Of a stretch of 50,922 bases of DNA, positions 42,813-50,922 are shown piece after piece. Numbering within the stretch: position 1 is the stretch's first letter; the number at the start of each line of letters is the position of its first letter. The position numbers were made by a program, and so were the translations under genes. This DNA is from Desulfobacterium sp. (GTDB lineage Bacteria; Desulfobacterota; Desulfobacteria; Desulfobacterales; Desulfobacteraceae), in assembly GCA_016342325.1 (NCBI GenBank), contig JAEINR010000039.1:1-50922 (forward strand), given 5' to 3'. The notes under the pieces were generated by a model that saw only the letters and a program-made list of their open reading frames with translations, searched no databases and was not told where the DNA came from.

Positions 42813-44168
42813 ATGATGAAACAGACCACACTTCTCCTTGTCCTTCTTCTTTGTATCGCCGCCACCGGCGTTGCAAAGGAGAGCGCCCTGGTCGTGCCCC
42901 AGGGGAGATTGACCCTGGACGAGGCCTGGCAGGCAGCCCTTGACAACTATCCGGGGATACTTGAGGCCCAACAGCGGATTGAGGCCGCCCAGGCCGTGCT
43001 CAAGCAGGCCAGATCCGCTTACCTGCCCACCATTGCAGCCCAGGCCGGGGCCAAGACCATGGATACCACCTCCCAGCCGGACTGGAATCCCTACAAGCGG
43101 ACCGACGAAGCCTTTAATGAGATGAGCGTGGGGATCCGCCTGACCTGGCTGCTCTTTGACGGGTTTTCCAGGGAGGCCAACACCCTTGCCGCCACCCATG
43201 GTGTTACCCTTAGAAAACAACGCCTGGTCGATACCCGGCGGTTGCTCCTAAAAGCGGTTGCAACGGCCTATTATCAGGCCCAACTGGCCGTTGAGGTCAT
43301 GGTGGTGGCAAAGAAGAACCAGGAGTTCAACCAGATCCTGGAAAAGGATGCCCGGATTAAATGGCAGGTGGGAACGGCCCCTGAGGCTGAAATGCTAAAC
43401 TTTTCGGTCAAGGCCCTCCAGGCAGAGAGCGATTTCTTGACGGCAGAGCGGGATTTCAAGATCGTGTGCGCGGCCCTGGCCCAGCTCATGGCCCTGCCCC
43501 AGGCACACCTGCCCGGGGAACTCTATCCTGTCCGGGTCACAAAGAAAGGCGATTCCCCCCTTGGCACCTTTGACAGCGACTACCAGTTTGCCCTCGACCA
43601 TCGTCCGGACCTCAAGGCCCTGGATGCAGGGGTGCTTGCCCAGGAACAACTTGTCAGGGCCGAGAAGGGAAACTACGCTCCAACCATCGCCCTTGTCACC
43701 GGGGCCGGCTATCTGTCCCAGGATGATATCACCGTCATGGATCAGGAGGAGCACGAGACCTATGTGGGCATTGTCGCCTCCTGGGAGGTTTATACCGGCG
43801 GCCGCAGACAGGGTAAGATCCGGGAGATAACCGCGGATCTTCGCGCGCTTTCCCAACAGCGAAATCAATTGCTTCTCGCCATCGGCGCTTCCATACGCCA
43901 GAGCCGGGACCGGGCAGAGACCGCCTTTGAGACCTATGACCGCCAGAAGCGAACCCTTGAGCTGACCCAGCGGATCCGGGAGCATGTGGAAACCGCCTAC
44001 CGGGCCGGGGCCCTTCCCCTGACCCGGCTCAACCAGGTCCAGACAGACCTGGTCAGGGCGTCCGGCGCCGTGGCGCTGACCTGGATCCAGTACCGGATCG
44101 CCCTGGTTAACCTTGCGGCCGAGACCGGCAGGATCGATTCGTTGCCGGGTTCTGCGCCAAACAGTTGA
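42813..44168 (+). CDS. TolC-family outer-membrane efflux protein
   Basis: The 451-residue product has a signal peptide (ending near TGVA) and two OEP repeats with long coiled-coil helices: LTLDEAWQAALDNYPGILEAQQRIEAAQAVLKQARSAYLPT and the second copy after about 230 (FALDHRPDLKALDAGVLAQEQLVRAEKGNYAPTIAL). It completes the tripartite pump. The start is the ATG at 42813 or 42816, both after GAGGAA; an ATG at 42762 lies inside the permease. The region coding for LTRLNQVQTDLVR is duplicated as a fragment at 37580. Confidence 0.93.
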   Translation: MMKQTTLLLVLLLCIAATGVAKESALVVPQGRLTLDEAWQAALDNYPGILEAQQRIEAAQAVLKQARSAYLPTIAAQAGAKTMDTTSQPDWNPYKRTDEAFNEMSVGIRLTWLLFDGFSREANTLAATHGVTLRKQRLVDTRRLLLKAVATAYYQAQLAVEVMVVAKKNQEFNQILEKDARIKWQVGTAPEAEMLNFSVKALQAESDFLTAERDFKIVCAALAQLMALPQAHLPGELYPVRVTKKGDSPLGTFDSDYQFALDHRPDLKALDAGVLAQEQLVRAEKGNYAPTIALVTGAGYLSQDDITVMDQEEHETYVGIVASWEVYTGGRRQGKIREITADLRALSQQRNQLLLAIGASIRQSRDRAETAFETYDRQKRTLELTQRIREHVETAYRAGALPLTRLNQVQTDLVRASGAVALTWIQYRIALVNLAAETGRIDSLPGSAPNS

Positions 44169-44186
44169 GCCTGTTTTGTTTTATAG

Positions 44187-44208
44187 GCCGGGAAGGAGAC
44201 TTCCCGGC
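44187..44208. repeat. Hairpin element between convergent genes (copy A)
   Basis: GCCGGGAAG (44187-44195) pairs with CTTCCCGGC (44200-44208) over a GAGA loop. It shares the frame GCCGGGAAGGnGnnTTCCCGGCGTA with the hairpin at 45767-45794. It lies between the ends of the TolC gene and the minus-strand gene, and may act as a bidirectional terminator, though no T-run follows. Confidence 0.6.
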
Positions 44209-44215
44209 GTAAAAC

Positions 44216-44791
44216 TTAAAACTCGGAAGGGTCCGATTCTATGGGGTTTTTGGAATTCAAGGGAGTACTAAATTTAGAGGCTCTGTCTTCATCCTCTTGC
44301 CTTTTGGTCAAAGAATCGTTTTTTGCCGGCGTCTCCCGGGCAAACAAAAAACCGGAGTTCAGTTCTTTTACGCCCATTGCCTGATTTCGGTTTTTATCAT
44401 TGCCATCTTCCATGACCGCTTCTGCCGCCAGGCGTTTCTGGATCTCTTCTGACACAATTTTCTCAACGGCAGCCCGCTGCTCGGGTGACATTTTTGCAAG
44501 ATCTTCCTCGGTTAGCCCCATGGAATCCAGGATCTCTTTTCTGAGTTCTTCCATTCTCTTGGCCTGAAGTTCTTTGAAATACCCGACATATCCTTTTCCC
44601 TTGACCGTGTCGGCACCACTTTCGGATGGGTCGTGGGGTTGATCGTTCCCACCGTTGGCGGCATCTATCGCCTTTGCCATCTCTTCCTCTAGATGATCGG
44701 CAAAAAGGCCTGGGGCATTTCCCCTTGTTTGACCATGGGCTCCTGGTATTGCCAAGGATCCGGCAGCAAGGGAATCGGTTTCAATCTTCAT
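44216..44791 (-). CDS. Hypothetical helical protein
   Basis: Using the ATG at 44791, which has AAAGGAG 6 bases upstream, the product has 191 residues. The longer open frame upstream has no such site. There is no signal peptide or membrane segment. The middle part (about 70-130) is helical and charged: YFKELQAKRMEELRKEILDSMGLTEEDLAKMSPEQRAAVEKIVSEEIQKRLAAE, a pattern of short amphipathic helices. The N- and C-terminal parts are of low complexity. I do not recognise the family. It stands alone, convergent with the efflux operon and divergent from the FKBP gene. Confidence 0.7.
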   Translation of the reverse strand: MKIETDSLAAGSLAIPGAHGQTRGNAPGLFADHLEEEMAKAIDAANGGNDQPHDPSESGADTVKGKGYVGYFKELQAKRMEELRKEILDSMGLTEEDLAKMSPEQRAAVEKIVSEEIQKRLAAEAVMEDGNDKNRNQAMGVKELNSGFLFARETPAKNDSLTKRQEDEDRASKFSTPLNSKNPIESDPSEF

Positions 44792-44984
44792 GTTTGCTCC
44801 TTTGGTTATGGTGTCTTTTTGTCGCTTTTTGTAGAAGAACAGCAAATATTGGGCCAGTTTAAAGACTTTTCTGACCGGGCTCCGGCGTCCGTTTCTCCCG
44901 GGAAAGGATGAGACCGGCAGGGTAAGGGCCGAAAAGGGCGGCAAGAATTTCCCCCACAGCCAGGAATCCTGGAAAAAGTTACCC

Positions 44985-45013
44985 TTGGTTCACGGCTTGT
45001 TTTTGTGTATAGT
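44985..45013 (+). promoter_or_regulatory. Candidate promoter of the FKBP gene
   Basis: TTGGTT (44985-44990), a 17-bp spacer and TATAGT (45008-45013), 40 bases before the ATG. Confidence 0.5.
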
Positions 45014-45052
45014 GGTCGGATTTATTAATCATTCAATGCATAGGGAATTAAA

Positions 45053-45667
45053 ATGAAAGTTGATTTAGATAAGGTTAGTTATGTTCTTGGGCAGAGTATA
45101 GGCGGCGATTTTAAAAGACAGGGCCTTGAAATTGATCCTAAAATTTTTACGGATTCATTTGTCGCGGCTTTTAGCGGGGAAGAGTCCAAGATGCCTGTGG
45201 GTGAAATGCAGCATATTATGCAGAACTTTCAAAAGGCAATGCAGGACAAACAGCAGGCAGCGCAGCTGGACGCAGGGAAAATAAATATAGGCGCCGGAAC
45301 GAAATTCCTTGAAGAAAACAGTAAAAAAGAGGGTGTTACCGTTACTGACAGTGGACTTCAGTATAAAGTGATCACTGAAGGAAGCGGAAAAAAGCCAGCT
45401 GTTACAGATACCGTTGAAACCCATTATGAAGGTAAGACACTTGACGGTGTCGTCTTTGATAGCTCATACAAACGGGGACAAACAGCAACTTTTCCACTGA
45501 ATGGCGTCATCAAAGGCTGGACAGAAGCGCTTCAGCTTATGGCGGAGGGTTCCAAATATGAGCTGTATATTCCCTCTGAGCTTGCCTATGGTGCCGCCGG
45601 CAGTGGTAGTTCCATTGAACCCTATTCGACATTGATTTTCACGGTTGAACTTATTGCCGTACAGTAG
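45053..45667 (+). CDS. FKBP-type peptidyl-prolyl cis-trans isomerase
   Basis: The 204-residue protein resembles the FklB/Mip type: an N-terminal helical dimerisation part (about 1-90; KVSYVLGQSIGGDFKRQGLEIDPKIFTDSFVAAFSG) and a C-terminal FKBP domain (about 105-204) with VETHYEGKTLDGVVFDSSYKRGQ, VIKGWTEALQLMAEG, and IPSELAYGAAG. No signal peptide is seen, so it probably acts in the cytoplasm, like FklB. It assists protein folding by isomerising prolyl bonds. AT-rich leader; its own promoter is likely. Confidence 0.93.
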   Translation: MKVDLDKVSYVLGQSIGGDFKRQGLEIDPKIFTDSFVAAFSGEESKMPVGEMQHIMQNFQKAMQDKQQAAQLDAGKINIGAGTKFLEENSKKEGVTVTDSGLQYKVITEGSGKKPAVTDTVETHYEGKTLDGVVFDSSYKRGQTATFPLNGVIKGWTEALQLMAEGSKYELYIPSELAYGAAGSGSSIEPYSTLIFTVELIAVQ

Positions 45668-45766
45668 AAATTCATCGAAATGGATGTTTCGCTTCTTAGT
45701 TCTGGCTTGTCCAGGTTAGGTTTTCAGAACAGGCATCCTGTCGATATTTTGCCCGATTCTGCAGTT

Positions 45767-45794
45767 TACGCCGGGAAGGCGTTTTCCCGGCGTA
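45767..45794. repeat. Hairpin element (copy B)
   Basis: TACGCCGGGAA (45767-45777) pairs perfectly with TTCCCGGCGTA (45784-45794) over a 6-base loop. It closely matches copy A at 44187. It lies between the convergent FKBP and zinc-ribbon genes. Confidence 0.65.
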
Positions 45795-45887
45795 CCCCCC
45801 CTCTTATAACTGTTTACACTTGAAATGATGGCTGCATTACCTGCAAATATCTGAAATGGACACGATTCACAGGCCATGGGCTTGACG

Positions 45888-46247
45888 TCACCAAAGGGTG
45901 ATGAGCCGCTTGCCTTCCCGGGTTTCGGGTTTCACCTTTTCCAGATGGTGCAGGGTGGCTATCTCCCGTTTTAGATCAAAAAGCGCTATCTCCAGGGCCT
46001 CGGCAATGACCGAGATCTCCATGGCTTTGTGCCGCTTCAACAGACCGAGTATCCTTGCCTGGGTCTCGTTGATCGTTGCGATGGATCCCGTTTCCCTGAC
46101 AAAATTTTTTGCGCTTTGGCTGGCCCATGGATCGCAGGTCCGGGCCGGGGAGAGGGCGTCCATGTAGCACTCCTCGCAAAGGAGATTGCCGTTGTGTTTG
46201 TGAAGATTTTCCTTTTTGACCGATTGGTTGCATCTGTCACACTGCAT
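45888..46247 (-). CDS. Small zinc-ribbon protein with winged-helix-like C-terminus
   Basis: A 119-residue protein with an N-terminal CxxC-x17-CxxC-type cluster (CDRCNQSVKKENLHKHNGNLLCEECYMDAL), which would bind zinc in the LIM-like manner. The C-terminal half (about 60-119) looks like a winged helix (TINETQARILGLLKRHKAMEISVIAEALEIALFDLKREIATLHHLEKVKP). It could be a small regulator or RNA/DNA-binding protein. The family is not known to me. GGAGG precedes the start. It is divergent from nfo. Confidence 0.75.
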   Translation of the reverse strand: MQCDRCNQSVKKENLHKHNGNLLCEECYMDALSPARTCDPWASQSAKNFVRETGSIATINETQARILGLLKRHKAMEISVIAEALEIALFDLKREIATLHHLEKVKPETREGKRLITLW

Positions 46248-46364
46248 GGGATACCTCCTGGTGTCGGGGTTCTCGGTTGCGGCCTTGTTTTTCCTTGATC
46301 CGAGCCGGTTTTGTGGATATTCTTCTTTACATCGTTATGAAACAAAAAAGCAAAAAAGGATGCC

Positions 46365-47210
46365 ATGAAATTTATAGGAGCCCACGTCAGTGCGGCAGGG
46401 GGCGTTGAGAACGCGCCTAAAAACGCCCATGATATCGGGGCAACCGCCTTTGCCCTGTTTACCAAGAACCAGCGCCGGTGGCAGGCAAAGCCACTGACCC
46501 GGGAGAACATCCTTGGGTTTAAAAAGACCTGCGACACATACGGCTATCTTCCGGACCGGATTCTGGCCCACGACAGCTACCTTATCAACCTTGGCCACCC
46601 GGACAAGGAGGCCCTTGAAAAGTCAAGGACCGCCTTTGTGGATGAGATGGAACGGTGCAGTCAGCTGGGTCTTGCCTTTCTTAACTTTCATCCGGGAAGC
46701 CACCTTGGGAAAAGTGACCTCGATACCTGCCTTGCAACCATTGCCGACTCCATCAACAGTGCCCTGGACAAGACCCAGGGCGTTACTGCCGTTATCGAGA
46801 ACACCGCTGGCCAGGGAACCAATGTAGGGTTTCACTTTGACCAGATCGCGGCGATCATTGACCAGGTCCATGACAAGGCCCGTGTCGGGGTGTGCATCGA
46901 CACCTGTCACGCCTTTTCAGCAGGTTACGATCTCAAGACCAAACAGGGGTTTGAAGATACCTGGCAGGCGTTTGATGCCGCAATCGGGTTGACGTATCTC
47001 AAGGGAATGCACCTTAACGACTCCAAAAAAATCATGGGCTCCAAAGTTGACCGCCACGAGAGCCTTGGCCGGGGAACCTTGGGCATGGCGGTCTTTGAGA
47101 GAATCGTGACGGATGATCGGTTTGATAACATTCCCCTGATCCTTGAAACCCCGGATCCCGCCATCTGGCCAAGTGAGATCCGACAGCTCAAGGGATTTTG
47201 TGACTCTTAA
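46365..47210 (+). CDS. nfo: Endonuclease IV (AP endonuclease)
   Basis: Nfo cuts DNA 5' of abasic sites in base excision repair, using three zinc ions. The 281-residue TIM barrel has all metal ligands at the positions of the E. coli enzyme: His69, His109, Glu145, Asp179, His182, His216, Asp229 and His231. The Glu261 ligand falls in the ILETPDP segment. The start ATG follows AAAGGA with short spacing. It has no operon partner. Confidence 0.97.
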   Translation: MKFIGAHVSAAGGVENAPKNAHDIGATAFALFTKNQRRWQAKPLTRENILGFKKTCDTYGYLPDRILAHDSYLINLGHPDKEALEKSRTAFVDEMERCSQLGLAFLNFHPGSHLGKSDLDTCLATIADSINSALDKTQGVTAVIENTAGQGTNVGFHFDQIAAIIDQVHDKARVGVCIDTCHAFSAGYDLKTKQGFEDTWQAFDAAIGLTYLKGMHLNDSKKIMGSKVDRHESLGRGTLGMAVFERIVTDDRFDNIPLILETPDPAIWPSEIRQLKGFCDS

Positions 47211-47230
47211 TTCCTGTCGTTTTTGCGGAT

Positions 47231-47260
47231 GGCCAGGGTCCCTGGGGCGCCGCCCTGGCC
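47231..47260. terminator. Candidate hairpin between convergent nfo and HD-GYP genes
   Basis: GGCCAGGG (47231-47238) pairs with CCCTGGCC (47253-47260) around 14 bases. It lies between the two convergent stop codons. No T-run follows on either strand, so its function as a terminator is uncertain. Confidence 0.4.
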
Positions 47261-47278
47261 ACAACCACAGACCAGGTC

Positions 47279-48829
47279 TCAATCCCTGTACCTTTCCCGG
47301 ATGGCCATGATCTTATCCCGATTCTTTGTGAAAGCCTTTACAACGTCCGGATCAAAGGTCCTTCCCTCTTGTTCGGCAATGAAGCGTTCCACCCGCTTGA
47401 CGGACCACGCTTTTTTATAGACGCGATCGGACAACAGGGCGTCAAAGATGTCTGCAAAGCAGGTGATGCGGCCGGACAGGGGAATCTTATCTTTGGCAAG
47501 TCCCCTTGGGTAGCCTGTCCCGTCCCAGCGTTCATGGTGGGTGTAGGCGATGATGGCCGCGGTTTTCAGCAGTTCCCGGGCAGATCCCCTGAGGATGCGG
47601 TATCCGATATAGGCGTGGGTCTTCATCGTGGCGAATTCATCGTCGTTGAGGTGGCCGGGCTTGAGGAGAATGGCGTCGGAGATGCCGATCTTGCCGATGT
47701 CGTGCATGGGTGAGGCAAGCTTGAGAATATCGATCTCCTCTTCGGAAAGCCCCAAGCCCTCGGCAAGAACCCCGATATACTCGGCGACCCTTACCACATG
47801 AAAGGCGGTCTCCTTGGAGCGGCTCTCGACAACTTCCCCCAGGCGCTGGATCACCTCTTTCTGGGTATCGATGATCTCCTGGTTCAGGTAGACGTTGTCA
47901 AAGGCAATACCCACATTGGTGGTGAAAATTTTCAAGAGATCGATATCCTGCTCGTCCTGTCTCTCCCCGCAGTTTTCCAGATAGATGATGTGCTGTTTGT
48001 TCTTCTGGGTCGGGAAGTAGCCCACATAGTCGTTGCCGTAGAATCGACTGCTCTTTTCTTCTGCCACCTGTTGAATCCTGGACTTTACCTCCGGTTTGGT
48101 GGATAGGTGAGTGTTACAGGTGCCGTTGTCTGAATATTTTCCGGTGGTGGCGATGATCTCCAATTCTCCGTCGCAACCTTGGGCTGCGGTGAATCCCCCC
48201 CGTCCCATGAATATGGAGTTTTGAAGCCCCAAAAGGGCGATGATCTGGGTGAGCACCCCCTTGGCAAGTTTTTTGATGGAATTTTGTTTGAACAGGCTGC
48301 CGGACGCGTCGATGATGTATTTCAGGCCGGTCCTGTTTCTGTCGATGGCGGTCAGATCCCGGTAGGACCTAAGGGCCGTGTAGAGTGTTGTAAAGAGCCG
48401 CTGGACCGTGAGCTCTGTCTTGTTTTTGTAATCGTTGATATCAAAGTCGGTGATCACCTTACGTTCCGGCGCCTGGCCCGGCTGGCCGGTGCGAAGGACG
48501 ATGCGGACCAGGTTGTTTTGCAGTTCCTCCCGGATGAGCCTGACCGCATCCAGGCCTGCACTGTTGGTCTCCATCACCACGTCCAGGAGGACGACGGCGA
48601 TGTCCGTGTGCGTTTTCATCGCAGCCAGGGCCTCGGCCCCGGAATAGGCACTGATAAATTCCAGGCCCCGGCCCTCAAACTCAAAATCGCCCAGCACCAG
48701 GCGGGTGGTGGAGTGGACCTCTTCCTCATCGTCGGCGATCAACACTTTCCAGCCGGGAGCCTTGGGCAACCTTCTGTCGCCGTTTTTCTCTTCGTCAATC
48801 TCATCGGCAAAGAGGTTGTCATCAGTCAT
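47279..48829 (-). CDS. REC-DUF3369-HD-GYP response regulator (c-di-GMP phosphodiesterase)
   Basis: With the ATG at 48829 (GGATCGAG upstream) the protein has 516 residues. A receiver domain comes first (DDEEE at 33-37, phosphorylated Asp83 in LLDVVME), then a DUF3369-type sensor segment (about 140-320) and an HD-GYP domain with HDIGK at 376-380 and HHERWDGTGYP at 431-441. HD-GYP domains hydrolyse cyclic di-GMP; the binding residues are present. No histidine kinase is adjacent. An upstream in-frame start (48922) lies in a poorly coding stretch. Confidence 0.93.
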   Translation of the reverse strand: MTDDNLFADEIDEEKNGDRRLPKAPGWKVLIADDEEEVHSTTRLVLGDFEFEGRGLEFISAYSGAEALAAMKTHTDIAVVLLDVVMETNSAGLDAVRLIREELQNNLVRIVLRTGQPGQAPERKVITDFDINDYKNKTELTVQRLFTTLYTALRSYRDLTAIDRNRTGLKYIIDASGSLFKQNSIKKLAKGVLTQIIALLGLQNSIFMGRGGFTAAQGCDGELEIIATTGKYSDNGTCNTHLSTKPEVKSRIQQVAEEKSSRFYGNDYVGYFPTQKNKQHIIYLENCGERQDEQDIDLLKIFTTNVGIAFDNVYLNQEIIDTQKEVIQRLGEVVESRSKETAFHVVRVAEYIGVLAEGLGLSEEEIDILKLASPMHDIGKIGISDAILLKPGHLNDDEFATMKTHAYIGYRILRGSARELLKTAAIIAYTHHERWDGTGYPRGLAKDKIPLSGRITCFADIFDALLSDRVYKKAWSVKRVERFIAEQEGRTFDPDVVKAFTKNRDKIMAIRERYRD

Positions 48830-49127
48830 GGGCTCGATCCTTTGTTGAATTGTGCTGATAAAGAATTGGGAAAATCGTGGGACTGAACGATCCAGGTGGG
48901 GCAAAAAATGGTCCTTGCCCAAGCTGTGACTTCAACGTGGGAAATAGATATATTACCTTAATTAGTATCAATATTTTGAGTATGTCGCAAGGGAAAAAAA
49001 TGGCGAGGGAACAGTGGTTTTAAGGAAAAGTGTCTTGGGAAATATCCTGTGAAAAAACCCCTTGCCCTTCCATTGTCAACTGGGTATGGATATAGAAGGA
49101 AGATATTCAAATCATAAGGGAAAAGTC
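48830..49127. other. Divergent intergenic region
   Basis: About 300 bases between the starts of the HD-GYP and ABC-class ATPase genes. The centre (48945-49000) is AT-rich and probably holds both promoters, but no pair of -35/-10 boxes stands out. No repeat or RNA was recognised. Confidence 0.4.
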
Positions 49128-50843
49128 ATGGAAAACCACAGAGAGCTGGGGGAGATCCTCAGCCGAATCGACGGCAGGGGGTTTAAGGCGTACAAGGAGA
49201 TTCAGGGCCGATACGTTTTTAAAGCCTTTAACCTTTTTATTGACCATGTCCAGGGCGACCCCTACTCCACCCCCAGCAGGATCCGGGTCAGGGTGGAGCG
49301 GGGCAGAACCGGCTTTGGTCCGGACCTTACATCAAACCACAGCCGGACCACAGCCTTTTGCGATTTTTTGGCCCGCCAATTTTATCGCAACTGCGAGGAG
49401 TGTGCAAAACAGGAGCGGGGCATTGGCAAGAGCGGTCTTGTCACCATTGATCGTCCCCAACAGGAGATCCTTGAGGGAACCGCCATGGTGGTGACCCCGG
49501 ACCATGTTGAAGTTAGGTTTTTCATGGGACTGCCCGCCTTTGGCCGTAAAATCGCAGCGCGTCATGCCAGGGCCATGTTTTTTGATGAACTGCCCAGGAT
49601 CGTAGATCATTCGTTGTTCCTCTCCCGTCTTGACCTGAACGAGATCCGTCAGCACATTGAGGTGTCAGAGGATGCAGATGCCCTGAGAGGTCAGCTCGAT
49701 TCCCTTGGGTTGGTGGGCTTTGTAGGGGACGGCTCCCATCTTCCCAGGGCCAGTGGAATAGATCCCCGTCCCCTTGGGAAGGGCAATGTTGTCCCTTTTT
49801 CCTCTCCTGACCGCTTCAGGGTAACGGTGAGCCTTCCCAATCGAGGCGCGGTGGCAGGCCTTGGCATCCCCAAGGGGGTGACCCTGATCTTGGGGGGCGG
49901 GTACCATGGAAAATCCACCCTGCTCAACGCCCTGGAGCTTGGTGTCTACAACCACGTTCCAGGGGACGGACGGGAGTTGGCCGTGAGCACGGCCGGGGCA
50001 GTAAAGATCAGGGCCGCCGACGGCAGGAACATAGAGAAGACCGATATCTCGCCCTTTATCAACAACCTGCCCTTTGGCAAGGATACCCGGGCTTTTTCCA
50101 CGGCCAATGCCAGCGGCAGCACCTCCCAGGCCGCCGCCATTTCAGAAGCGATTGAGGCGGGGGCTTCCACCCTGCTCCTGGACGAGGATACCTGCGCAAC
50201 CAACTTCATGGTTCGCGATGTGTTGATGCAGCAGCTGGTGGCAAAGGAGCACGAACCCATCACCCCCTTTGTGGACAGGGTTAAGCAGCTCCACAGGGAG
50301 AGGGGCATTTCCACTGTGCTGGTGATGGGCGGATCCGGAGATTATTTTGCTGTTGCCGACCAGGTGATTCAGATGACCAACTACGCGCCCTCGGATGTGA
50401 GTGAAAAAGCGCGTACCATCGTTGAAACCCATGATACCGGCCGCAGGAACGAGGGCAGGGGTGACTTGGGGGGGATACGGCCCAGGATCCCCGTTAAGAA
50501 GAGCTTCAACCCCTTCAGCCGGGAGGGGCGGCAGCGGATAAAGAACCAGGGCGACCGGACCATCGTGTTCGGCAATACCCGGATCGATCTTTGGGATCTT
50601 GAACAGATCGTCCACACGTCCCAGACCCGTGCCATGGGCCGTGCCATCCTTTATGCCATGCAGTACATGGACGGGGAAAGAACCCTTGAACAGGTGATCT
50701 CAAGGGTGGACAAGGACCTGGACGAACAGGGGCTCGACATCCTCATGCCCTTTGTGGTGGGGGATCTTGTACGGTTTAGGCCCCTTGAACTTGCCGCTGC
50801 CATCAACCGCATGAGAACCCTTGAGGTGACCCAACAGGCTTGA
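49128..50843 (+). CDS. Predicted ATPase of the ABC class (PF09818-like)
   Basis: With the ATG at 49128, after AAGGGAAAAG, the protein has 571 residues. It resembles the lone ABC-class ATPase family: an N-terminal domain with YVFKAFNLFIDHVQGDPYSTPSRIRV, Walker A GGGYHGKST (256-264), NASGSTSQAAAISEAIEAG, which takes the place of a signature motif, and Walker B STLLLDEDTCATNFMVRD (347-364). It has no membrane segment or transporter partner. The family function is not known to me. An upstream in-frame ATG at 49062 is less likely. A tandem repeat follows its stop. Confidence 0.85.
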   Translation: MENHRELGEILSRIDGRGFKAYKEIQGRYVFKAFNLFIDHVQGDPYSTPSRIRVRVERGRTGFGPDLTSNHSRTTAFCDFLARQFYRNCEECAKQERGIGKSGLVTIDRPQQEILEGTAMVVTPDHVEVRFFMGLPAFGRKIAARHARAMFFDELPRIVDHSLFLSRLDLNEIRQHIEVSEDADALRGQLDSLGLVGFVGDGSHLPRASGIDPRPLGKGNVVPFSSPDRFRVTVSLPNRGAVAGLGIPKGVTLILGGGYHGKSTLLNALELGVYNHVPGDGRELAVSTAGAVKIRAADGRNIEKTDISPFINNLPFGKDTRAFSTANASGSTSQAAAISEAIEAGASTLLLDEDTCATNFMVRDVLMQQLVAKEHEPITPFVDRVKQLHRERGISTVLVMGGSGDYFAVADQVIQMTNYAPSDVSEKARTIVETHDTGRRNEGRGDLGGIRPRIPVKKSFNPFSREGRQRIKNQGDRTIVFGNTRIDLWDLEQIVHTSQTRAMGRAILYAMQYMDGERTLEQVISRVDKDLDEQGLDILMPFVVGDLVRFRPLELAAAINRMRTLEVTQQA

Positions 50844-50845
50844 CC

Positions 50846-50922
50846 CAGCAGGAATGCTCAGCAGGAATGCTCAGCAGGAATGCTCAGCAGGAATGCTCAG
50901 CAGGAATGCTCAGCAGGAATGC
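50846..50922. repeat. 13-bp tandem repeat, six copies, cut by the window end
   Basis: The unit CAGCAGGAATGCT starts at 50846, 50859, 50872, 50885, 50898 and 50911. The copies are identical, and the last is cut after 12 bases by the window edge. Each unit can form a small AGCA-GGAA-TGCT hairpin. The array starts 3 bases after the stop codon of the ATPase gene. Confidence 0.93.

Noticed and set aside
44960-44972. Perfect short palindrome CCAGGAATCCTGG
   Set aside because: It is short and isolated, lies outside the candidate FKBP promoter, and can occur by chance.
50846-50922. End repeat as a CRISPR array
   Set aside because: The 13-bp units have no spacers between them.

Overview
The window looks like a chromosomal segment of a Gram-negative, sulfate-reducer-like deltaproteobacterium (Desulfobacterota, probably Desulfobacteraceae). 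This is inferred from gene order, from the meso-DAP-type MurE and from the general character of the proteins; no database search was run. GC content is high in the cell-wall cluster (to about 19 kb), drops clearly between about 19.4 and 25 kb, and rises again from the chemotaxis cluster onward.

Layout. (1) 1-340: the 3' end of a 5S rRNA gene, a terminator, a REP-like inverted repeat and the mraZ promoter with MraZ boxes. (2) 342-17429: a complete, tightly packed dcw (division and cell wall) operon: mraZ, rsmH, ftsL, ftsI, murE, murF, mraY, murD, ftsW, murG, murC, murB, ftsQ, ftsA, ftsZ. A radical-SAM gene follows (17433-19142). There is no ddl between murB and ftsQ, and murD carries an in-frame expansion of an imperfect 48-51 bp tandem repeat. 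(3) 19.2-25 kb, lower GC: tRNA-Phe, a GNAT gene fragment, an exported Ntn-hydrolase, a four-gene ECF-sigma/CBM48 locus with two matching candidate ECF promoters, and nhaA. (4) 25.1-34.3 kb: a self-contained chemosensory cluster (STAS, CheY, CheA, cytoplasmic Cys-PAS receptor, CheW, short CheR, CheB, and a large soluble protein combining an MCP-like helix with a CheZ-type D-x-x-x-Q motif). (5) 34.4-37.7 kb: a hipBA toxin-antitoxin pair on the minus strand, and remnants of HlyD, TPR-sulfotransferase and TolC-like genes. This looks like an insertion and decay zone. (6) 37.9-44.2 kb: a TetR-regulated RND efflux operon (regulator, adaptor, permease, TolC). (7) 44.2 kb to the end: assorted genes (unknown protein, FKBP isomerase, zinc-ribbon protein, endonuclease IV, REC-DUF3369-HD-GYP regulator, PF09818-type ATPase), ending in a 13-bp tandem repeat that runs off the window.

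The best candidates for undescribed biology are two. The first is the ECF-sigma/CBM48 locus: sigma factor, a membrane anti-sigma-like protein carrying a CBM48-like domain outside, a small lipoprotein that is a second CBM48-like copy, and a secreted Gly-rich protein. Two promoters with identical spacing, TGTAACC-N15-CGTTTCC, sit before the first and last genes. The second is the 672-residue chemotaxis protein that may be a CheY-P phosphatase built into a receptor-like scaffold, paired with a CheR that has lost its N-terminal domain and key SAM-binding residues.
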